Shown here one piece after another: positions 24,240-28,507 of a stretch of 28,507 nt of DNA. The notes beneath the pieces are model-generated. The model worked only from the letters and a program-made list of their open reading frames with translations, did not search any database and was not told the DNA's origin. The stretch is from Firmicutes bacterium ZCTH02-B6 (lineage in GTDB: Bacteria; Bacillota; Limnochordia; Limnochordales; ZCTH02-B6): NCBI GenBank assembly GCA_002159155.1, contig LZRQ01000028.1, positions 1-28,507 on the forward strand. Reading direction: 5' to 3'. The position numbers were made by a program, and so were the translations under genes. Every line of letters starts with the position of its first letter. The stretch's first letter is position 1.

Positions 24240-25316
24240 GTGCTTGTCCGTTTTGTTCGGTTCTCATTGTTCCTCCTGGGTGCGGCAGGCGGGTACCGGT
24301 TGGCTTCCTTCGACGTTGTGGCCGCGACGCTGTCCAGCTTCGCGCCCGCTTCCAACGTATGGCCGTGGGTCGGTCTGGCGGCCGGAGCCCTCCTTGGATG
24401 GGGCGCGGGGTGGTGGGCAGGCGAGAGGGTGCGGCGGGGGCTGGAGGCGTTCGGCGCACTGGTTCAGCGTACGCCGCTGGCGGACCTCGTAGCGGGGTCC
24501 CTTGGGGCGGCGGCTGGATTGGGGCTCGCCGTTCTCGCCACCGCGACGCTGCCTGAAGAGTTGCCCTTTGTTGGCGCGTACGGTGCGGTGCTTGTCGCCG
24601 CCAGCGGCGCGTATCTCGGCGCGGTTGTGGCGCTGCGCAAGCGGGACGACCTGGTGGTGTGGCTCCGTTTGCCCGCCGGGACTTCCTCCAGACGCTCGAC
24701 CACGTCCGGACAATACAAAATCCTCGATACCAGCGTCATTATCGACGGTCGCATCGCAGACATAGCCCGCACTGGTTTCCTCGAAGGAACACTGGTCATT
24801 CCAAGCTTTGTCCTGCAAGAGCTTCAGCATATCGCGGACTCGTCCGACGTTCTCAAGCGCAACCGCGGCCGGCGGGGGTTGGACATTCTCAATCGGATGC
24901 AGAAAGAATCCAGGGTCGCGGTCGAAATCCTTGATCGAGACTTCGATGACATCTCCGACGTGGACGCCAAGTTGGTGCGCCTGGCGCGGCGGCTGGACGC
25001 CAAGGTGCTGACCAATGACTTTAACCTCAACAAGGTCGCCGAGCTGCAGGGCGTTGAGGTGCTTAACATTAACGAGCTGGCCAACGCCCTCAAACCGGTA
25101 GTATTGCCTGGCGAGGAGATGGTGGTGCACGTCATCAAGGACGGCAAGGAGCAAGGACAAGGTGTCGGGTACCTGGACGACGGCACGATGATTGTGGTGG
25201 ACGGCGGCCGGCGTTACATCGGCGAGTCCGTGGACGTGCTGGTGACCAGCGTGCTGCAAACGGCTGCCGGGCGCATGATCTTCGCGAAGCCGAAACCCGT
25301 TGAAAGGGCACTTTGA
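24240..25316 (+). CDS. yacL: Membrane PIN-TRAM domain protein (YacL family)
   Basis: Predicted membrane-tethered nuclease of the PIN fold with a C-terminal TRAM RNA-binding domain. Hydrophobic segments are at about 5-22, 43-60, 82-101 and 109-131. The PIN domain starts at LDTSVIIDGRI (D163 and D169), with further acidic residues in FVLQELQHIADSSD, SDVDAKLV and LTNDFNL. TRAM is about 285-355 (VVHVIKDGKEQGQGVGYL, then GESVDVLVTSVLQT). Length is 358. The start is GTG 24240 with GGGAGGAGG 11 bases upstream. The gene precedes ispD, as in Bacillus subtilis. The cellular RNA target is not established. Confidence 0.92.
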   Translation: MLVRFVRFSLFLLGAAGGYRLASFDVVAATLSSFAPASNVWPWVGLAAGALLGWGAGWWAGERVRRGLEAFGALVQRTPLADLVAGSLGAAAGLGLAVLATATLPEELPFVGAYGAVLVAASGAYLGAVVALRKRDDLVVWLRLPAGTSSRRSTTSGQYKILDTSVIIDGRIADIARTGFLEGTLVIPSFVLQELQHIADSSDVLKRNRGRRGLDILNRMQKESRVAVEILDRDFDDISDVDAKLVRLARRLDAKVLTNDFNLNKVAELQGVEVLNINELANALKPVVLPGEEMVVHVIKDGKEQGQGVGYLDDGTMIVVDGGRRYIGESVDVLVTSVLQTAAGRMIFAKPKPVERAL

Positions 25317-25385
25317 ACCCCACGGCAGGCAGGTATTGCCGCCCCGGACTCGAATCAACAACAGGTGACTCGCCAGGAGGATTTC

Positions 25386-26678
25386 ATGCAAAAGGCCGCG
25401 GTGATCATCCCGGCGGCCGGACAGGGGCAACGCATGGGACAGGGGGGCAGGCCAAAGCAGTACTTGCCCCTGCTGGGCAAGCCCATTGTCCGGTGGACGT
25501 TGGAGGCGTGCGCCGCGGCACGTTGTGTATCCCGGCTCGTTCTGGTCGTTGCTCCCGACGACGTGGACGTATGCCGGCGCTGGGTGGCGCAAGCGACAGG
25601 GGACAAGCCCGTGTACGTTGTCGCTGGCGGCTCCGAACGCCAAGAGTCCGTCAGCCGGGGGTTGGCGGCTGTAGGAGACGACGTGTCCCTGGTCGCGGTG
25701 CACGATGGGGTCCGTCCGCTGGTACAGCCCGCCCTGCTGGACGCGGTGGTGTCCGCCGCAGCCCGGCATGGTGCCGCCACGGCTGCCGTGCCCGTCAAGG
25801 ACACCGTCAAGCAGGTACGGGACGGTTGGGTGCAGGCAACCCCGGAGCGCGCCAGCCTGCGCTTAGTACAGACTCCCCAAGCCTTTCATCGGGAACTGCT
25901 GATTGCAGCCCACAACCAGGCCCGGGCGGCAGGGTGGCAAGCCACAGACGACGCCGCCTTGGTCGAGCGCCTGGGTCATCCCGTTGCGATTGTGGACGGA
26001 GCCTACGATAACATCAAGATTACCACCGCCGAAGACCTCCTGTTGGCGGAGACCCTCTTGGCGGCCCGGCTACGGGGGCCCTTCCCGGGCGCGCGGGGCT
26101 CAGGCGAGCCCTTCGTTCAGCAGCAGCCGGGAGCGCCTAGCGGGGGAGCGGCGCCGGCCGCACAGGTGGGTCCGGATCCGGCGGCGGCATCTGCGGAGGG
26201 GTTTCCCGTGCGGGTCGGGATCGGTTACGATGTGCATCGTTTTGCCCCAGGACGGCCACTGGTGCTCGGCGGGGTGGAGATCCCGTTCGAAAAAGGTTTG
26301 GCTGGGCATTCGGATGCCGACGTGCTGTTGCACGCCATCATGGACGCCTTGCTCGGCGCCGCTGCTCTCGGCGACATTGGCCGCCATTTCCCGGACACCG
26401 ACCCCGCGTTTTCCGGGGCATCCAGCTTGCGCTTGCTGGAGGAGGTAGTCCAACGTGTGCGCGCCGCCGGCTGGCGGGTCGGCAACGTGGACGCCACCGT
26501 CGTCTTGGAGAGGCCCAAGATCGCGCCGTACGTTCCGCTGATGCGAGAGCGCCTCGCCGGTGTCCTTGGGGTGGGGCCCGACCGGGTCAACATCAAGGCG
26601 ACCACCAACGAAGGGTTGGGCTTTGTGGGAGCAGGCGACGGTGCGGTGGCGTACGCCACCGCTACGCTGGTGCCGTGA
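25386..26678 (+). CDS. ispDF: Bifunctional IspD-IspF fusion (MEP pathway)
   Basis: Joins two non-consecutive enzymes of isoprenoid precursor synthesis. IspD (about 1-228) adds CMP to 2-C-methyl-D-erythritol 4-phosphate: IIPAAGQGQRMG, RPKQYLPLLGKPI, VHDGVRPL, TDDAALVE. IspF (from residue 275) cyclises the CDP-ME phosphate: GIGYDVHRF, LAGHSDADVLLHAIMDALLGA, the metal-binding DIGRHFPDTDPAF, and KATTNEGLGFVGAGDG. A Gly/Ala/Pro/Gln-rich linker (about 229-274) joins them. ATG 25386 has CAGGAGG at 25374-25380. Inside the linker, GGAGGGG (26195-26201) lies six bases before GTG 26208, in frame and exactly where a separate IspF would start. Length is 430. The next gene overlaps its stop by 4 bases. Confidence 0.93.
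   Translation: MQKAAVIIPAAGQGQRMGQGGRPKQYLPLLGKPIVRWTLEACAAARCVSRLVLVVAPDDVDVCRRWVAQATGDKPVYVVAGGSERQESVSRGLAAVGDDVSLVAVHDGVRPLVQPALLDAVVSAAARHGAATAAVPVKDTVKQVRDGWVQATPERASLRLVQTPQAFHRELLIAAHNQARAAGWQATDDAALVERLGHPVAIVDGAYDNIKITTAEDLLLAETLLAARLRGPFPGARGSGEPFVQQQPGAPSGGAAPAAQVGPDPAAASAEGFPVRVGIGYDVHRFAPGRPLVLGGVEIPFEKGLAGHSDADVLLHAIMDALLGAAALGDIGRHFPDTDPAFSGASSLRLLEEVVQRVRAAGWRVGNVDATVVLERPKIAPYVPLMRERLAGVLGVGPDRVNIKATTNEGLGFVGAGDGAVAYATATLVP
26195..26210 (+). promoter_or_regulatory. Internal ribosome binding site and GTG for a possible stand-alone IspF
   Basis: GGAGGGG, six bases, GTG, in frame with the fusion. The product would begin MRVGIGYDVHRF, the normal IspF N-terminus. It may be a relic of separate genes or an active second start; the sequence alone cannot decide. 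Confidence 0.55.
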
Positions 26679-27955
26679 ACGGACACGTGTCCGGCTACCA
26701 GGCGGCAAAAGAGGGGGCGCTCCGGTTGCGCCGTCGCAAAGGGTTCCTTTTGGCTGTTGCGCTCTTGTCGCTGGCCGCCGGGTTTCTCCTGGGCATGCGC
26801 CAGGGGGCGATGGAACGCACCTTAGTTGCTGGTCCCTCCACCACCGCGCGGGAGCTCCGGGGCGTGTGGGTAGTGCGGCACGCGTTGGGTAGCCGTGAGA
26901 GCATCGACCGCGTGGTCGAAGCGGCGCGGGCGGCGGGTGCCACCGCACTTTTTGCCCAGGTCAATGGACGCAGCGAGGCCTATTACCGCTCCACCCTCCT
27001 GCCTATGGCGCACGGTGTCGAGCCCGACTTCGATCCGTTGGCCTACCTCTTGGACCGGGCAGAGCGCGCCGGGCTAGAGGTGCACGCGTGGATTAACGCC
27101 TACACCGCCGGCATGCTGGCCGAACTGCCGGTCAATGAGCAGCATGTCCTTCGCCGCCATCCCGAGTGGGTGACTTTTGACAGGGATGGCCGGTCGCTGT
27201 GGGATTACAGCCTGGAGGAAGCCCTCGTCCACGTTCCCGCACGCATGCTTGACCCGGGTGTCCTCGCTGTACAGGACTTCGTCTTTCAGTCCGTGATGGA
27301 AGTCGTCGAGCGCTACGCCGTGACCGGCGTTCATCTGGATTATGCTCGCTATCCGTCGCGGCGCTTTGGCTATCACCCGGAGAGCGTCGAGCGCTTCATG
27401 GCCGAGCATGGGTTTGACCCAGCGGCCTTGGAGAGGGACGCGACCGCCTATATCAACCGCCACGGCATGGAGGCGTACCGACAGCAGCTGGCCCTCTGGG
27501 ACGGTTGGCGACGGGCGCAGGTAACGGGCCTGGTGGCCCGTGTCCGCGATGGGATTCAGGCGCGGCGTCCGGGCGTACGCTTTACGGTGGCTGTCCACGC
27601 GGACATCACCGACGCCGTGGAAAATCGCCTGCAAGATTGGCCCGCCTGGGTCCAGCAAGGCCTCGTGGACGCGGTGGTGCCGATGGCCTACAGCCAGGAC
27701 ACCGGACGGGTTGCCCGACAGCTCCAGGAGGCCGTCACCCTGGCGCAGGAGGCTGGCGTTGCGGTCTACGCGGGGATCGGCGCCCACCTGTTGGCCGATA
27801 CGCCACACCTCCTAGCGGGGCAGCTGGAGGCCGCTCGCGCCGCCGGGACCGATGCGGTGGTCATTTTTTCCCACGAAACCTTGCTCGAATCCCCAGGTAT
27901 CAGGGATGCCCTCACCGCCGCTTGGGCGGCAGCACCCGATCCTGCCCGTCAATGA
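26675..27955 (+). CDS. Membrane-anchored glycosyl-hydrolase-like 10 (YngK/FenI-type) protein
   Basis: Predicted extracytoplasmic TIM-barrel protein of the GHL10 group, which has uncharacterised, possibly cell-wall or polysaccharide-related activity. An N-terminal signal anchor (about 22-41, after RRRK) is followed by the barrel: ELRGVWVV, ALFAQVNGRSEAYY, LEVHAWINAYTAG, the conserved VTGVHLDYARYPS (acidic Asp), FTVAVHADIT, VDAVVPMAYSQD and VYAGIGAHLL. Length is 426. The GTG at 26675 overlaps the ispDF stop by GTGA, indicating translational coupling. It ends 7 bases from the convergent ribH. Confidence 0.85.
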   Translation: MNGHVSGYQAAKEGALRLRRRKGFLLAVALLSLAAGFLLGMRQGAMERTLVAGPSTTARELRGVWVVRHALGSRESIDRVVEAARAAGATALFAQVNGRSEAYYRSTLLPMAHGVEPDFDPLAYLLDRAERAGLEVHAWINAYTAGMLAELPVNEQHVLRRHPEWVTFDRDGRSLWDYSLEEALVHVPARMLDPGVLAVQDFVFQSVMEVVERYAVTGVHLDYARYPSRRFGYHPESVERFMAEHGFDPAALERDATAYINRHGMEAYRQQLALWDGWRRAQVTGLVARVRDGIQARRPGVRFTVAVHADITDAVENRLQDWPAWVQQGLVDAVVPMAYSQDTGRVARQLQEAVTLAQEAGVAVYAGIGAHLLADTPHLLAGQLEAARAAGTDAVVIFSHETLLESPGIRDALTAAWAAAPDPARQ

Positions 27956-27962
27956 GCGGGTG

Positions 27963-28442
27963 CTAGCCGAGCTCCTTGTCGACCTTGGACATGAGGTTGG
28001 CCATCTCGACGGCGGAGACGGCTGCGTCCCATCCTTTGTTACCCGCCTTGGTGCCGGCTCGCTCCAACGCTTGCTCGATAGTGTCCGTTGTCAAGACGCC
28101 AAAGATAACCGGCACGCCGGTTTGCAGGGCGACCTGGCTGATGCCGCTGGCAGCGGCCCCGGCCACGTAGTCAAAGTGGGGCGTTGCGCCGCGGATGACC
28201 GCACCGAGGGCGATCACGGCGTCAAAATGGCCGCTCTTGGCCAGTTTTTGCGCGACCAGCGGAATCTCAAACGCACCTGGCACCCAGGCGACCGTCACCT
28301 GCTCGTCCCGGGCGCCGTGGCGCCGGAGACCCTCCAGCGCCCCTTGTAGCAGCTGGCTCGTGATAAAGTCGTTGAAGCGGGACACTACGATGGCGAAGCG
28401 CAAACCTTCAGCGTTCAAGTGACCTTCCAAAACCCGCGGCAT
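27963..28442 (-). CDS. ribH: 6,7-dimethyl-8-ribityllumazine synthase (RibH)
   Basis: Penultimate step of riboflavin synthesis: condenses 5-amino-6-ribitylaminouracil with 3,4-dihydroxybutanone phosphate in an icosahedral or pentameric shell. Motifs: VVSRFND, WVPGAFEIPLVAQKLA, IALGAVIRGATPHFDYV (with the catalytic His) and GVLTTDTIEQALERAGTKAGNKGWDAA. Length 159 is typical. ATG 28442 is preceded on its strand by AAAGGAG at a 7-base gap. ribH is usually the last gene of a rib operon, so ribD/ribE/ribBA may lie to the right of the window. The last 65 bases of the window are open on the minus strand and could be the end of such a gene, but this cannot be confirmed. Confidence 0.97.
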   Translation of the reverse strand: MPRVLEGHLNAEGLRFAIVVSRFNDFITSQLLQGALEGLRRHGARDEQVTVAWVPGAFEIPLVAQKLAKSGHFDAVIALGAVIRGATPHFDYVAGAAASGISQVALQTGVPVIFGVLTTDTIEQALERAGTKAGNKGWDAAVSAVEMANLMSKVDKELG

Positions 28443-28507
28443 GCTCCGACTCCTTTCGCCCGTTGGGCGGTGCGCCGCTGCCGTCGACGGGTGTGTCCGG
28501 GCGCGGC

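Noticed and set aside
24264..25769. Minus-strand open frame of 501 codons
   Set aside because: Antisense to the PIN-TRAM gene and ispDF; a by-product of GC-rich third codon positions.
1..28507. Mobile element, prophage, CRISPR array, toxin-antitoxin pair or biosynthetic cluster
   Set aside because: I looked for transposase or integrase motifs, direct repeats with regular spacing, tRNA-like att sites and abrupt composition change, and saw none. The HELGH gene lacks an adjacent Xre-like partner that would suggest an ImmA-type mobile module.
28443..28507. End of an upstream riboflavin gene on the minus strand at the right edge
   Set aside because: Several minus-strand frames are open over these 65 bases and none contains a recognisable motif, so no gene can be called.

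Overview
The window is about 28.5 kb of GC-rich (roughly 65 %) bacterial chromosome. Its right half has the gene order ctsR-mcsA-mcsB-clpC-radA-disA-(carD)-yacL-ispD-ispF, which is a hallmark of Bacillota. High GC, many GTG/TTG starts, strong GGAGG-type ribosome binding sites and Tyr13 in the ferrochelatase (the coproporphyrin-type enzyme of Gram-positives) suggest a deep-branching, high-GC Bacillota lineage such as the Limnochordia/Symbiobacteriia/Thermaerobacter group. That placement is inference; no rRNA gene is present. Nearly every base is in a gene. I see no tRNA, rRNA, insertion sequence, prophage or CRISPR array.

Layout. (1) 13-4775: hemH, hemY, a class I aminotransferase and an arginase, tightly packed on the + strand: the last heme steps plus amino-acid metabolism. 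(2) 4952-13474: two paralogous transport cassettes, each with a substrate-binding protein, a DppB-like permease and a DppC-like permease. An unusual M24 (aminopeptidase P/creatinase-fold) protein ends the first cassette. Neither cassette has ATPase genes, both binding proteins lack a lipoprotein cysteine, and both have a GC-rich stem-loop between the binding protein and the first permease. (3) 13440-14015 (-): a small HELGH zinc-metalloprotease-like protein whose 3' end overlaps the last permease gene. (4) 14202-15365: a class V aminotransferase. (5) 15445-20206: the CtsR regulon core, with a clear promoter, a perfect CtsR operator, ctsR-mcsA-mcsB-clpC and a strong terminator. (6) 20250-22810: radA and disA under their own promoter. 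(7) 22866-23433 (-): a small conserved cysteine-containing protein with a near-consensus promoter. (8) 23476-27955: carD (own consensus promoter), a membrane PIN-TRAM protein, a fused ispDF and a membrane-anchored glycosyl-hydrolase-like protein. (9) 27963-28442 (-): ribH, probably the last gene of a riboflavin operon lying to the right.

How it fits together. The CtsR block is a stress and protein-quality-control module: CtsR represses its own operon, McsA/McsB mark proteins by arginine phosphorylation, and ClpC unfolds them for ClpP. RadA and DisA process or monitor DNA recombination structures, and DisA makes c-di-AMP. IspDF performs two steps of the MEP isoprenoid pathway. The transport cassettes probably import peptides or related compounds for the M24 protein and the aminotransferases to use, but substrates cannot be read from sequence.

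Most of the window is ordinary core genome. The points most worth a second look are: the M24 protein that has lost three of five metal-ligand positions; the IspD-IspF fusion that still carries a well-placed internal ribosome binding site and start codon for IspF; the Ala/Gly-rich insert inside HemY; the duplicated ATPase-less transporters with matching intergenic hairpins; and two small unexplained minus-strand genes. I found no convincing evidence of a wholly new multi-gene system.
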